Of a stretch of 31,415 nucleotides of DNA, positions 22,633 to 30,888 are shown piece by piece. The notes below the pieces were generated by a model. That model was not told the origin of the DNA. It searched no databases and worked only from the letters and a program-made list of their open reading frames with translations. The stretch covers positions 1 to 31,415 of the forward strand of contig JBAXII010000016.1 in the NCBI GenBank assembly GCA_037138475.1. Reading direction: 5' to 3'. The DNA is from JAGOLU01 sp037138475. Its GTDB lineage: Bacteria > Patescibacteriota > Microgenomatia > UBA1406 > GWC2-37-13. Made by a program: the position numbers and the translations under genes. Position 1 is the first letter of the stretch, and each line of letters starts with the position of its first letter.

Positions 22633-24765
22633 CTACTGCATCCCTGCCGTGTCAGTCGCATCATAAAGATGTGGATCTTTGTGACGCTTTATATAAAACA
22701 CTACCATGAGAATTGTCACAACCACCAACATGATCAGCAGTGCAAGATAGGTAAACAACTGTGCTGATGACGGTCTTGTTTGAGTGTCACTCGCGGGAGT
22801 CGCTCCTCCACCTGCACCAGGAGTTGTCTTTATGATTCCAGGATCCTTTATGACAGGTGTTCCTATAACCGCTGAGTTACTTGCTTTAAATGATTCTTGT
22901 ACGAGCCCTGCTTGCTCTGTCGAGAACATGTCAACCTTTTTGGTCGATGCATAGATCGAGTTTTCTGACAGGAGCTGACCTACAGAGACTTCACGTGGCG
23001 CAGCGCCACCTGGCTGGCCATAGATCAGATGGTATCCCATACGTGGAAGCGCTGAGGGGGGGATCTGGTATCTCCCGAGTATGTCTGATTTCGTCTCATA
23101 CACTACATCACCGATGAATTCGTCGTACACAGACACCAGTGTGCCTGGCATGACTTGACCGCTCACTGACTGTGCGATCGCATCTATGTACCGTGGATGT
23201 GGATCGATAGTTATGGTAGATATCGAAGTTGCACTCACCGTGCGCAAGCCTTTGATCTTGCGTGCTTGTGCAGCAGGATCACCATAAAAGTCAGGCTTTA
23301 TAAAATCTATCTCGATGGGGCTCGCAGAGATGATACTCGCCGCAGGAATCGTGATACTCCACGCGCCTTTTTCATTTACCCGACCTACAGCTACGACCGT
23401 CGACTCGATACGCGCACTGATTTGAGTGTAGGGGTGAGTCGCATGTCCAAACACATACATGCCTTCACGATTATCCACGGTGTTGTGTGGCACTGTTTGG
23501 GTCACTGGTCTGTTTGTGTTGATACCTAACTTCGATGCATCAATAGGTATGTCTCGTCGTTGAACCAAGCCTGGAGGTTCGTCAATCTGCTCTATAGTTG
23601 CCATTGATTGCGGGTAAAGCTCGGTGTACAGATCCTTTTGTCCACCATCAACTGGCACGATGACCTTGTATATCGATCCAGACTTACGACCATACTTTAT
23701 CTTTGATAATTGCTCAGAGACTGGCATCAATAAACTCGAAGGATCGCGTTGTGCATACGCTTGCAGCGTCTCAGGAGGAGGTGCTGACCCAAAGATATCC
23801 AGCGCATAGGTGCCTGGCTTTACTACAAATTCAAAGGTACCCTCTTCGCCCGTATTTGATGTGGGATCAAGGACTGGTTGGCATTCACGACTGAATACAT
23901 GGGTAAATATGTCAGCATCAGAAGTCGTTCGCATGCACTCTTTGGGTGTCCAACGACTATTTTTTGTGAAAAGATGTACGGTAGCATTTGAAATTGGCTC
24001 GAGCGTGGTGGCATCAAATACATATCCATATGGATCGAAATCAACTGTCTCTGGACTTAGTGAAGTGCCAAACTCAAATATTTGGTCAGCGATATTGAGT
24101 GAAGGATTTTTGTGATATACACCAACAGTATTGTTGTTGTTTTCCATAAATCCTAATGCATAGTACCAATGAGGGAGTTTTATGCGCTCGTCGGTATCAG
24201 AGAACCAATGAAATACATCGTCGGCGGCTATCTCGATTTTGCCTGCGTTCTCTTGAGGAGCTATCGGCTGAAATGCGGTATCTGGTTGGCTTGCTTTCTT
24301 TTTGAGAATACCCCCAGAGCCAGTGAGAAGGTTTCTGTCAAGATTGATCTTGTATTTGATGGGATCAAGAAGCGCCCAGCTCGCATCAACGCGCTCCTTA
24401 CAGAGAGCCTCTTTGGGTTTAGGGTCTGAGTACTGGGCGAGGCATCTGAGCATGTCCCACTCTCTCTTGCCTGCAGTACACACCGTGCCATTTGCGATAG
24501 ATCCCTCTTTATTTACCCAATCTTTATTTACAAGACACTCAATGATGTAAGTGCCTATGGGGAATTGAGCTTTTGGAAGAGCTCCCTTTGGTGTGAGGGT
24601 CACCTGGTGAGAATTTGGCAACAAAACAGCTCCCATCTGCACTACTTGCTGAGGACGCAAAATGGGGAGCGGAGCAGTAGTTGCTTGTGCCCAAACGGTA
24701 GACGAGAGACTAACAGCAAAAAAAGTGGTGATAAGAATGTATTTGATCTTTTGGGGAATATGCAT
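22633..24765 (-). CDS. Large secreted protein with Ig/carboxypeptidase-regulatory-like repeats and C-terminal TM anchor
   Basis: About 710 residues from ATG 24765. The N-terminus MHIPQKIKYILITTFFAVSL is a signal peptide ending near V-W-A-Q-A. The first 200 residues include four Cys. Several beta domains of CarboxypepD_reg/Ig type follow: Y-G-Y-V-F-D-A-T-T-L-E-P-I-S-N-A-T-V-H-L, a second with G-T-L-V-S-V-Y-D, and D-I-L-G-R-Y-Q-I-P. A Gly/Pro/Thr linker leads to a final transmembrane helix (LFTYLALLIMLVVVTILMVV) and a short cytoplasmic tail. It looks like a cell-surface stalk protein. The gene is divergent from the VirB6-like gene and directly upstream of comM, in the middle of T4SS-like genes. 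The longer frame to 24828 overlaps the divergent leader. Confidence 0.75.
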   Translation of the reverse strand: MHIPQKIKYILITTFFAVSLSSTVWAQATTAPLPILRPQQVVQMGAVLLPNSHQVTLTPKGALPKAQFPIGTYIIECLVNKDWVNKEGSIANGTVCTAGKREWDMLRCLAQYSDPKPKEALCKERVDASWALLDPIKYKINLDRNLLTGSGGILKKKASQPDTAFQPIAPQENAGKIEIAADDVFHWFSDTDERIKLPHWYYALGFMENNNNTVGVYHKNPSLNIADQIFEFGTSLSPETVDFDPYGYVFDATTLEPISNATVHLFTKNSRWTPKECMRTTSDADIFTHVFSRECQPVLDPTSNTGEEGTFEFVVKPGTYALDIFGSAPPPETLQAYAQRDPSSLLMPVSEQLSKIKYGRKSGSIYKVIVPVDGGQKDLYTELYPQSMATIEQIDEPPGLVQRRDIPIDASKLGINTNRPVTQTVPHNTVDNREGMYVFGHATHPYTQISARIESTVVAVGRVNEKGAWSITIPAASIISASPIEIDFIKPDFYGDPAAQARKIKGLRTVSATSISTITIDPHPRYIDAIAQSVSGQVMPGTLVSVYDEFIGDVVYETKSDILGRYQIPPSALPRMGYHLIYGQPGGAAPREVSVGQLLSENSIYASTKKVDMFSTEQAGLVQESFKASNSAVIGTPVIKDPGIIKTTPGAGGGATPASDTQTRPSSAQLFTYLALLIMLVVVTILMVVFYIKRHKDPHLYDATDTAGMQ

Positions 24766-24848
24766 ATGTATATAAAGATCACAAAGTGGTGACCCCATCA
24801 GACTAGCTAATTCCAGATCCCTTGTCAAGCGCTCATCTTTCCACTACT

Positions 24849-27800
24849 ATGTCTGCATACATGAGATATAGATTGATAGCCATCGCTTCCGTATGTGTGG
24901 TTTTTTTGTCCCTACTCCCCTCACGTGTGGAGGCGCGAAGTTTGGACTTTTACGACTATGTCCAGCTGGGGATCACTCCCGTTCCTTGTGGCGTCGAGTA
25001 TGGCGTGGGCGCAGGAAGTGCCAAGTGTCCCACTGGATTTACCAACTTCTTCACCACAGGAGCGTCAGGCTTAGAAAATAAATCAAATCCTGCAAAAGTA
25101 GCTCCCACTCCTTTCAACTCATACAAATTTGCGATCAATGCAGCTTCAAAAAATCAACCTGCGCGCTTGGAAGAGTCTTGTGCGGTGGAGTTTGATCATC
25201 CAAAGCCTATTCCCGGCGTCACCATCACTCCTATACCTGCGGGAGGCCTGGTCTTTAGCGATGACACGCGTAACAGGCACTACTGGGCTGAAGATCCTGA
25301 GATTACCGCACTGGGCAAGGCAAATGACCGCGCAAGACAATTTTTGTTTTGGGTCATGGGCCGCCCCGCAAATGATGACAACCCAAAGCTAAAGGAGATA
25401 TGGGCAATCTCGCGCAATGTCGCCATCTCATTTATCGTCTTGACTGCTGCGCTCATGGGCATCTGGATCACGATAGCGCACCGCCTCAGATATCGGATCA
25501 TCGGGGAGTTTGGGGTGTGGGAATCCATCAGCAAGATCGTCATGTCGCTCCTTTTCATATCTCTGTCCGCGTCTATTGTCCTCGTGCTGATTCAGCTATC
25601 AGAGATATTGATGAAATTTTTCATCGAAGCTCTCGCGGGCAAGGACCTGTTTAATGTGTATTTCGGTTCTGGAAGCACCGAGGCAAACTATGTAGGATTT
25701 ATTGGGTGTCGTGATCTAAACATACGTGCAAACGAATCAATTGATACTCAAGTCTTTCTCCTCCGCCTCACCAACATCACCTACTACATCATGGGTGTCA
25801 TGCTCATCCTGCGCAAGATACTCCTCTGGTTCCTGCTCTTTGTCTCTCCGTTCCTCCCCATCCTCCTAAACTTCCCCCTCATTCGAAATACTGGAAAAAT
25901 CTGGATCGGCGTATTTTTCCAATGGCTCATGTACGGCCCGCTCTTTGCACTGTTCCTCGGTGCCACTGGTGCGATATGGAAGTACGGCATACCATTCCCC
26001 TTTGATTTCTCCCGTATCAATAGTCATCTCGGATATGTCTTCCCGAATGCCATCATGATCGTGTATGGAGGACCTGCACAGATCAAAACTGGTGCCATCA
26101 ACGCATTCAACAGCGGCAACTATGTAGATACATTTGTGGAATATGTCATCAGTCTCATCATGTTGTGGGCGGTCATCTTTTTCCCCTGGTGGCTCCTCCG
26201 GATATTCCGCGACTATTGCTGTGAAGCCATCATGGCTATGGGTGCGAGTGTCAAAAATCTTGCAGATACGCTCCATCCCGTACCTCCACCAAAGCCTCCC
26301 CCACCGGTCCAACCAGTCAAAGCGAGTCCTCAGCCAACGGTCGCACCTATACAGCTCGCCAATGAGATATCTCGTGCGATCAATCTAGGCAATGCCACCC
26401 AAGTACGACAAGCACAGACCGCACAGATCGCCAGCGCGATGAGTCTAAAGGCAACCACACTCAAAGACGTAGCAAAGCTCGAAGCAAACAAAAACATGAT
26501 GTCGGCAGCGAAGCAGAGCTTTGCGATGCTCCAGAACCCACTCGCTGCGACGACTACCTCTGAGCGTGAGAAGTACCTGAATGTGCGCACCGAGCTCTTT
26601 ACCCGCGCATCATCCAAAAACGATGCCTTTGCAAAGTCGATGCTCGCGACTGCATCCACCTCATCCACTGAGCATGCACAGCACAAACAAGAGCTCATCA
26701 AGTCTGTAGATGCGATCGTCTCGCAGATGAACAATACCATCCCCGCCTCTCTCTCACAGATCTCCTCACAGACATCAAACATTTCCACAGAGCGCATCGG
26801 CCAAATCACCAATACTGTCATGGAGCATCTCGCCCAAGACATGCGAACGCTCTCGACTATTTCGACCAGGACCACAGTACCTATCGAGCAGGTAAAGTCC
26901 ATTCTGAAGTCTTATGCTGCAAATATCACCCAGCCTCTCAATCAGATCGTGGAAAAGATCGCCTCAGTCGCAAATACTTCAAAGCAATCGGTCAAAAATG
27001 TCTTGCAAGAAACAAATAGCATCATGAGTCGTGGCTACTCATTTAGAGAGCTCGCACGGACTACAGGCATCGATGAGTCCAAGTCTGCCGAGCTCCTTTC
27101 CCAGATCGATGTGGCAACCGCTACCACAGGTACCACCTCACCGATCCTCATCCAAGCATTTGCAAATGAAAAAGTGTCAAGCTTTATCAAAGAGGTTGCG
27201 AAGCGTGCATCTACTGATGAGGTGGTCATGACACATATACAGTCAGTCACCAGCCTGAGTCACAAACAGATCGAGTCCACGCTCCTCGCCATCTCCTCTG
27301 GCCCATCGATCACCGATGAGACTATGCTCACCCAGATCCAAACTGCATATGGAGTGGATAAAGTAAAAACGTTGGCCATCGTGAAGGATGCGCTCGCGCA
27401 GACAGCTGATGCAGGGAGTGCAGTGCCTCAATCTGCCGTCGAGGGTGAGTCAGTCGAGCAAGCATCAGTCCTCCAGGATCAGCTCAATACCGCCGTGAAT
27501 CCAGAGAGTCAAATCGACCAGATCATCCCCGTGCCTGCAGATCAGTCACTCGATGAGTACGAGGAGATCCGCGAACTGTGGGTCGAGCAGTATGAGAAGG
27601 AAGAAGTGCCGCTCTCTGAGCAGATCACCTCACGTGCAGATTGGGTCAGTCAGGATATCACGCTCATGACAAATATATTGAATAAGCTCCTCTCTGCTGA
27701 TCAAACCATGAGACAGCAAGCGCTGGACGAGGTGGGCTTCATACTCCCTATCTTCCTCATCAACAACCTCAGCGGTTCACAGCTCTTGACCTATCTCAAG

Positions 27801-27977
27801 GCAAAGCTGTCTGCCGCAAAGCAAGTACAAAAGGCCCAGCTCAAGAAAGATGCGCAGGTCGTCACTCCTGTGGCACAAGAAGAGTTTGTAGACGTCGCTC
27901 GTGCCACCACCGAACAAAATCAAAAGCATCTCGTGGTAGATGAGGAGGGAGAGAGCAAGGAAGCGGTCGATGGCTGA
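24849..27977 (+). CDS. VirB6/TrbL-like T4SS membrane protein with long C-terminal helical region
   Basis: 1042 residues. The signal sequence is MRYRLIAIASVCVVFLSLL, followed by an extracytoplasmic part of about 140 residues. Six or so transmembrane segments occupy residues ~185-455 (for example VAISFIVLTAALMGIWITIA, ILLWFLLFVSPFLPILL, YVISLIMLWAVIFFPWWLL), as in VirB6/TrbL channel proteins of type IV secretion systems. A Pro-rich hinge (V-P-P-P-K-P-P-P-P-V) at ~476-490 leads to about 550 polar, Ala/Ser/Thr/Gln-rich, mostly helical residues, far longer than ordinary VirB6. ATG 24849 or 24861 is the probable start. It shares a divergent promoter region with the secreted protein at 22633-24765. 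Confidence 0.8.
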   Translation: MSAYMRYRLIAIASVCVVFLSLLPSRVEARSLDFYDYVQLGITPVPCGVEYGVGAGSAKCPTGFTNFFTTGASGLENKSNPAKVAPTPFNSYKFAINAASKNQPARLEESCAVEFDHPKPIPGVTITPIPAGGLVFSDDTRNRHYWAEDPEITALGKANDRARQFLFWVMGRPANDDNPKLKEIWAISRNVAISFIVLTAALMGIWITIAHRLRYRIIGEFGVWESISKIVMSLLFISLSASIVLVLIQLSEILMKFFIEALAGKDLFNVYFGSGSTEANYVGFIGCRDLNIRANESIDTQVFLLRLTNITYYIMGVMLILRKILLWFLLFVSPFLPILLNFPLIRNTGKIWIGVFFQWLMYGPLFALFLGATGAIWKYGIPFPFDFSRINSHLGYVFPNAIMIVYGGPAQIKTGAINAFNSGNYVDTFVEYVISLIMLWAVIFFPWWLLRIFRDYCCEAIMAMGASVKNLADTLHPVPPPKPPPPVQPVKASPQPTVAPIQLANEISRAINLGNATQVRQAQTAQIASAMSLKATTLKDVAKLEANKNMMSAAKQSFAMLQNPLAATTTSEREKYLNVRTELFTRASSKNDAFAKSMLATASTSSTEHAQHKQELIKSVDAIVSQMNNTIPASLSQISSQTSNISTERIGQITNTVMEHLAQDMRTLSTISTRTTVPIEQVKSILKSYAANITQPLNQIVEKIASVANTSKQSVKNVLQETNSIMSRGYSFRELARTTGIDESKSAELLSQIDVATATTGTTSPILIQAFANEKVSSFIKEVAKRASTDEVVMTHIQSVTSLSHKQIESTLLAISSGPSITDETMLTQIQTAYGVDKVKTLAIVKDALAQTADAGSAVPQSAVEGESVEQASVLQDQLNTAVNPESQIDQIIPVPADQSLDEYEEIRELWVEQYEKEEVPLSEQITSRADWVSQDITLMTNILNKLLSADQTMRQQALDEVGFILPIFLINNLSGSQLLTYLKAKLSAAKQVQKAQLKKDAQVVTPVAQEEFVDVARATTEQNQKHLVVDEEGESKEAVDG

Positions 27978-28445
27978 GAGCTTTTAGTTTGTAAGGTTTG
28001 TAAAGTTTTTAAAGTTTGTAATGCTCGAAGCTTTATGGCTTTGCGGACTTTATAGCATTAAAAACCTTATAGCTTTATAGGATAATGAGCTATAGCATGC
28101 TCGCCTACGGCTCGCTCATGCTCTCGCACATATGTCATTGCGAGGCTCTCTCGCTTTGGCGAGAGAGCCGTGGCAATCCCATACATGTTTGAGATTGCTT
28201 CGTCTCCTCTATCCGCCAACTGGCGGGGCGGATCCTCGTGAACACGAGGATCCAATGGTATACATGTGGCTGATTAGGTGTCCGGCTCCTTTAGATCCCC
28301 GCGTACGCGGGGATGACATACAGAGAAATTTGTCAGCGATATTATTGACTATTTGCAAAGTCCCACGAAGCGCGAGAACTTGGTAGTTGAAATTCGAAAT
28401 TTCCTTGCAGCTTGCAGCTCGTGGCTCGTGGCTCGTAGCTTCCCC
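27978..28445. repeat. 468-bp intergenic region with word repeats and GTCAT elements
   Basis: No gene is seen. 27978-28080 is a quasi-repeat of AGTTTGTAA/AAAGTTT/CTTTATAG words. About 28131-28318 is a compound element from GTCATTG to GGATGACA, with hairpins CTCTCTCGCtttgGCGAGAGAG, GATCCTCGtgaacaCGAGGATC and ATCCCCGCgtacGCGGGGAT. About 28405-28441 repeats the words GCTCGTGGCTCGTAGCTT. It separates convergent genes, so the hairpins may also serve as terminators. Confidence 0.6.
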
Positions 28446-28898
28446 TCACACTCTCGCACACAGGAGATTGTATGCCTTTACGATACGATCAGGTGCAGCT
28501 TTGGACTTGAGCGCACCGACGATTTTCCCTGTCAATGTCTTTGGATTTGCTTTAAATGCTGCATCATTTGCAGCTACAAACTGACGTACCAGACTCTCGA
28601 GCTCATGATCTGGTATCTCGCTCGGGAGATATGCTTTTAGGATCTGTATCTGGGTACTATTTGCATCTGCGAGGTCCTGCCTCTTTGCAGTCAAAAATTG
28701 ATCTTTTGCCTCAGTCAGCTCTTTGAGCTGTTTGCGAATCGTAGATATCACGTCTTCATCGGTCAAAGGACTCTTCGCTTCGATCTCCTTGTACTTCAGC
28801 TGTGATACAATCATCCGAAGCGTTTGAACTCGCTCGGAGTCATGGTTCTTGAGCGCTTGCATGCTATCGGTTTGGAGTTGAGTAAATAGAGTTGACAT
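28446..28898 (-). CDS. yqeY: YqeY family protein (GatB/YqeY tRNA amidotransferase-related domain)
   Basis: A 150-residue, all-helical protein of typical YqeY length. It begins with M-S-T-L-F-T-Q-L-Q-T-D-S-M-Q-A-L-K and has R-M-I-V-S-Q-L-K-Y-K-E-I-E as the first conserved block. The centre contains I-R-K-Q-L-K-E-L-T-E-A-K-D-Q-F, followed by I-L-K-A-Y-L-P and the G-K-I-V-G-A-L-K near the end. YqeY resembles the C-terminal tRNA-binding domain of GatB; its own function is unclear. It stands alone here. Confidence 0.88.
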   Translation of the reverse strand: MSTLFTQLQTDSMQALKNHDSERVQTLRMIVSQLKYKEIEAKSPLTDEDVISTIRKQLKELTEAKDQFLTAKRQDLADANSTQIQILKAYLPSEIPDHELESLVRQFVAANDAAFKANPKTLTGKIVGALKSKAAPDRIVKAYNLLCARV

Positions 28899-28949
28899 AC
28901 GTATGTCTCGGATTGTAGCATATGGGTCAGTTAGTTGCAGATATTTTCT

Positions 28950-29399
28950 ATGAAATCAAAGGATCTCGTCAAAAAAGTCACCTCAAGACAAACCCTCAGA
29001 AAAATCGATGCCTTTGATGCAGTCGCTGAGCTCAAACTCCAAATACTCGAACACAAACCTACTCCCCAGTATATGCGTCGTGATATCCAGATGAGCAGCC
29101 TGCTCATCCGTCCACAAGTCGGTGATGTGTTTACGCTCAATATGGGCAACGACCAGTTTATCGATGCACTCTGGTCTATCCTCAAAATTGACGAATTTGT
29201 GGGCGATACAGTGAGAAAGCTCCCCCGCAAGGATGTAGAGCTCTTTTATAAACTCTCAAACCATGTGAGACAGACCTATCAAGATACCCTCAACCGGGTT
29301 GATATGCGCCTTCCTCACCTGAAAGAAAAGGGTACTGTCCAGCCCATCGCCATCGAGATCTTCAGATCTGCAACGAGGTCTAGTAGGCGCATACATTAA
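28950..29399 (+). CDS. 149-aa protein of unknown function
   Basis: A cytoplasmic, basic protein starting MKSKDLVKKVTSRQTLRKID (ATG 28950; a second ATG lies 15 bases upstream). The middle has R-R-D-I-Q-M-S-S-L-L-I-R-P-Q-V-G-D-V-F and F-V-G-D-T-V-R-K-L-P-R-K-D-V-E-L-F-Y. The C-terminus is Arg/Ser-rich. No transmembrane segment or catalytic motif is recognised. Codon use and length support a real gene. It is divergent from yqeY and precedes the exonuclease gene by 153 bp of repetitive spacer. Confidence 0.65.
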   Translation: MKSKDLVKKVTSRQTLRKIDAFDAVAELKLQILEHKPTPQYMRRDIQMSSLLIRPQVGDVFTLNMGNDQFIDALWSILKIDEFVGDTVRKLPRKDVELFYKLSNHVRQTYQDTLNRVDMRLPHLKEKGTVQPIAIEIFRSATRSSRRIH

Positions 29400-29552
29400 A
29401 TATCAGTTTCCTTTTTTAGACACTGACTGACGACTGTTATTGCCCGCCTATCTGCGAAGCTGATGGCGCGGGACTGACGACTAATGACTGTAGACTAATG
29501 ACTGATGACTAATGACTGACGACTGACAACTGTCGACTAATGACTATTTCTT
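29400..29552. repeat. Spacer built from iterated GACTAATGACTG words
   Basis: Between 29420 and 29545 the words GACTAATGACTG, GACTGACGACT and close variants recur about eight times in imperfect tandem, interrupted by one GC-rich hairpin segment near 29440-29472. It is non-coding and resembles, in style but not sequence, the spacers at 7555-7586, 9001-9060 and 27978-28080. Confidence 0.65.
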
Positions 29553-30131
29553 ATGGCAAAACCTATCATCATTGACGTCGAGACAAAGCACTCGTTCAGA
29601 CAGTTCTCAGATACCGCAAAGCTCGGCATCTCAGTCGTCATCGCCTACGACTATGCGGATGGCATCTATCACAGCTACACTGAGGACCAGCTCCCCACAC
29701 TCTTCCCGAAGCTCGAGGCCGCCTCCTATGTCATCGGATACAACAGTGATGGATTTGATCTTCCCGTCCTCCAGGCGTACTACCATGGCGATGTGATGGC
29801 GTTCTCCCGCTTTGATATGCTCGAGGATATCCGTCAGACTGCGGGCAGACGCTTTGGACTCAATGACATCTCCCAAGCGACCCTGGGCGTGAAAAAATCC
29901 GCAAATGGTCTCCAGGCACTCGAATGGTACAAGACGGGACAGATCGATAAAATCATCACCTACTGTAAAGATGATGTGAAAATAACCCGCCAAGTATTTG
30001 AGTATGGAGCAATGTATGGCTTCGTCTACGTGGGAGCTGGTGAACAGCGTGCGAAGATCCCCACCCGCTGGGAAAAGTACCGTGATGGCAAGGGTCAGAG
30101 TGAGTCCGTCCCGAGTACATTACCATTCTAA
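29553..30131 (+). CDS. RNase H-fold 3'-5' exonuclease-like protein (DEDD type)
   Basis: A 192-residue protein starting MAKPIIIDVETKHS, which supplies the ExoI Asp and Glu. ExoII-like residues are in V-I-G-Y-N-S-D-G-F-D-L-P-V-L near 71. Subdomain S-R-F-D-M-L-E-D-I follows, and ExoIII is I-T-Y-C-K-D-D-V-K-I-T near 145. This is the arrangement of the RNase_H_2/YprB-type predicted exonucleases. It probably cleaves DNA or RNA from the 3' end using two metal ions; the substrate is unknown. The extra C-terminal ~25 residues are polar. Confidence 0.8.
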   Translation: MAKPIIIDVETKHSFRQFSDTAKLGISVVIAYDYADGIYHSYTEDQLPTLFPKLEAASYVIGYNSDGFDLPVLQAYYHGDVMAFSRFDMLEDIRQTAGRRFGLNDISQATLGVKKSANGLQALEWYKTGQIDKIITYCKDDVKITRQVFEYGAMYGFVYVGAGEQRAKIPTRWEKYRDGKGQSESVPSTLPF

Positions 30132-30167
30132 ATACCCCATCGGATCTATTAGACCATCTGTCATCCC

Positions 30168-30329
30168 TGTACTATTCAACGAATTCGATGACGGTTTTCA
30201 CCAGGTCATTCTGAACGAAGTGAAGAATCTCATAATCCCAGCTCACGAGATCCTTCTCCCGCCACGGCGGGATCAGGATGACTGACTTGACGAACACCGA
30301 TTCTGTCACCGATATAATTGACTAGTACA
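30168..30329. mobile_element. MITE-like element, second copy
   Basis: The left end TGTACTATTCAACGAATTCG and the complement of the right end TGTACTAGTCAATTATATCG match each other and the ends of the 206-bp element at 2919-3124. Inside is GTCATTCTGAACGAAGTGAA to CAGGATGAC with the hairpin CCCGCCacGGCGGG. The copy is 162 bp and non-coding. Confidence 0.65.
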
Positions 30330-30420
30330 ATCCCAGCGCATGCTAGGATCTCATGTCAACGATGCCCTACTTCACCATTTCTTTTGGTAGAATACATCTG
30401 TACCTTTCTAAATATCGATA

Positions 30421-30462
30421 TTCCCTGGTAGCTCTCCGCCAGCTAGCGGAGGTAGACAGGAT
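30421..30462 (+). pseudogene. tRNA-Asn 5' fragment with hairpin insertion
   Basis: TTCCCTGGTAGCTC is identical to the first bases of the tRNA-Asn region at 30718-30731. After a palindrome (CTCCGCcagctaGCGGAG) overlapping the D-loop, GGTAGA-CAGGATGC again follows the tRNA, with one base missing. Similarity ends in the anticodon arm. It cannot fold as a tRNA. Confidence 0.65.
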
Positions 30463-30475
30463 GCAGTATTGACTG

Positions 30476-30739
30476 ATGGTAAATGTTTACGCACTTTACA
30501 ATTCGAAGCATGACAAGATATATATCGGTCAAACTGTTGACCTAGACGAAAGGATTAGGCAACATAATGACCATGATTTTCGCCAAACTTACACCTCTCG
30601 TTTTGATGGACCTTGGGTCGTGGTTTACACAGAGATAGTCGCCAACAGAAATGAGGCGCTTATTCACGAGAAGCAACTGAAGTCATATCGAGGTAGAGAG
30701 TTCATACGCAAGCAAATTTCCCTGGTAGCTCAACGGTAG
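30476..30739 (+). CDS. GIY-YIG nuclease domain protein
   Basis: An 87-residue stand-alone GIY-YIG domain of the YhbQ/UvrC-N-like type. The signature strands are V-Y-A-L-Y-N-S and I-Y-I-G-Q-T-V-D-L-D-E-R-I-R-Q-H-N, with the catalytic Arg in E-R-I-R, and the Glu lies in N-E-A-L-I-H-E-K-Q-L-K. Its last seven codons and stop lie inside the tRNA-Asn gene (30719 on), ending in TAG within the D-loop. A tRNA-Asn fragment precedes it, so the gene is flanked by direct repeats of the tRNA 5' end. This suggests insertion or duplication at the tRNA locus. Confidence 0.85.
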   Translation: MVNVYALYNSKHDKIYIGQTVDLDERIRQHNDHDFRQTYTSRFDGPWVVVYTEIVANRNEALIHEKQLKSYRGREFIRKQISLVAQR

Positions 30740-30793
30740 AGCAGGATGCTGTTAACATCAAGGTTCGAGGTTCGAATCCTCGCCGGGGAGCCA
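30719..30793 (+). tRNA. tRNA-Asn (GTT anticodon), CCA encoded
   Basis: Acceptor TCCCTGG/CCGGGGA, D arm GCTC/GAGC, anticodon loop CTGTTAA (anticodon GTT) on a stem with one G-A mismatch at its base, and T arm CGAGG/CCTCG with loop TTCGAAT. Discriminator G is followed by an encoded CCA at 30791-30793. The first 21 bases overlap the end of the GIY-YIG gene. Confidence 0.92.
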
Positions 30794-30797
30794 GCAA

Positions 30798-30827
30798 AAA
30801 TACCTAGATTTATCTAGGTATTTTTTT
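30798..30827 (+). terminator. Rho-independent terminator after tRNA-Asn
   Basis: The stem AAATACCTAGA/TCTAGGTATTT with a TTTA loop runs straight into T7. It starts four bases past the tRNA 3' end. Confidence 0.85.
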
Positions 30828-30888
30828 ATACCAATTTATATAGTTCGAACCTAGTCAATTTAAAGTATTAGTTCTATAATTTAAATAT

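Larger units (their letters stand above)
30132..30475. repeat. 344-bp intergenic region between the exonuclease and GIY-YIG genes
   Basis: This gap holds the MITE-like copy at 30168-30329 and the tRNA-Asn fragment at 30421-30462. The 91 bases between them are A+T-rich and show no gene, only a possible promoter-like stretch that I cannot support further. Confidence 0.5.

Noticed and set aside
28353..28640. Plus-strand frame over the 3' end of yqeY
   Set aside because: It starts in word-repeat spacer and continues antisense to the conserved YqeY coding sequence.
29460..29545. CRISPR-like array in the GACTAATGACTG spacer
   Set aside because: Units are about 10-14 bases, imperfect and without unique spacers, and no cas genes are near.
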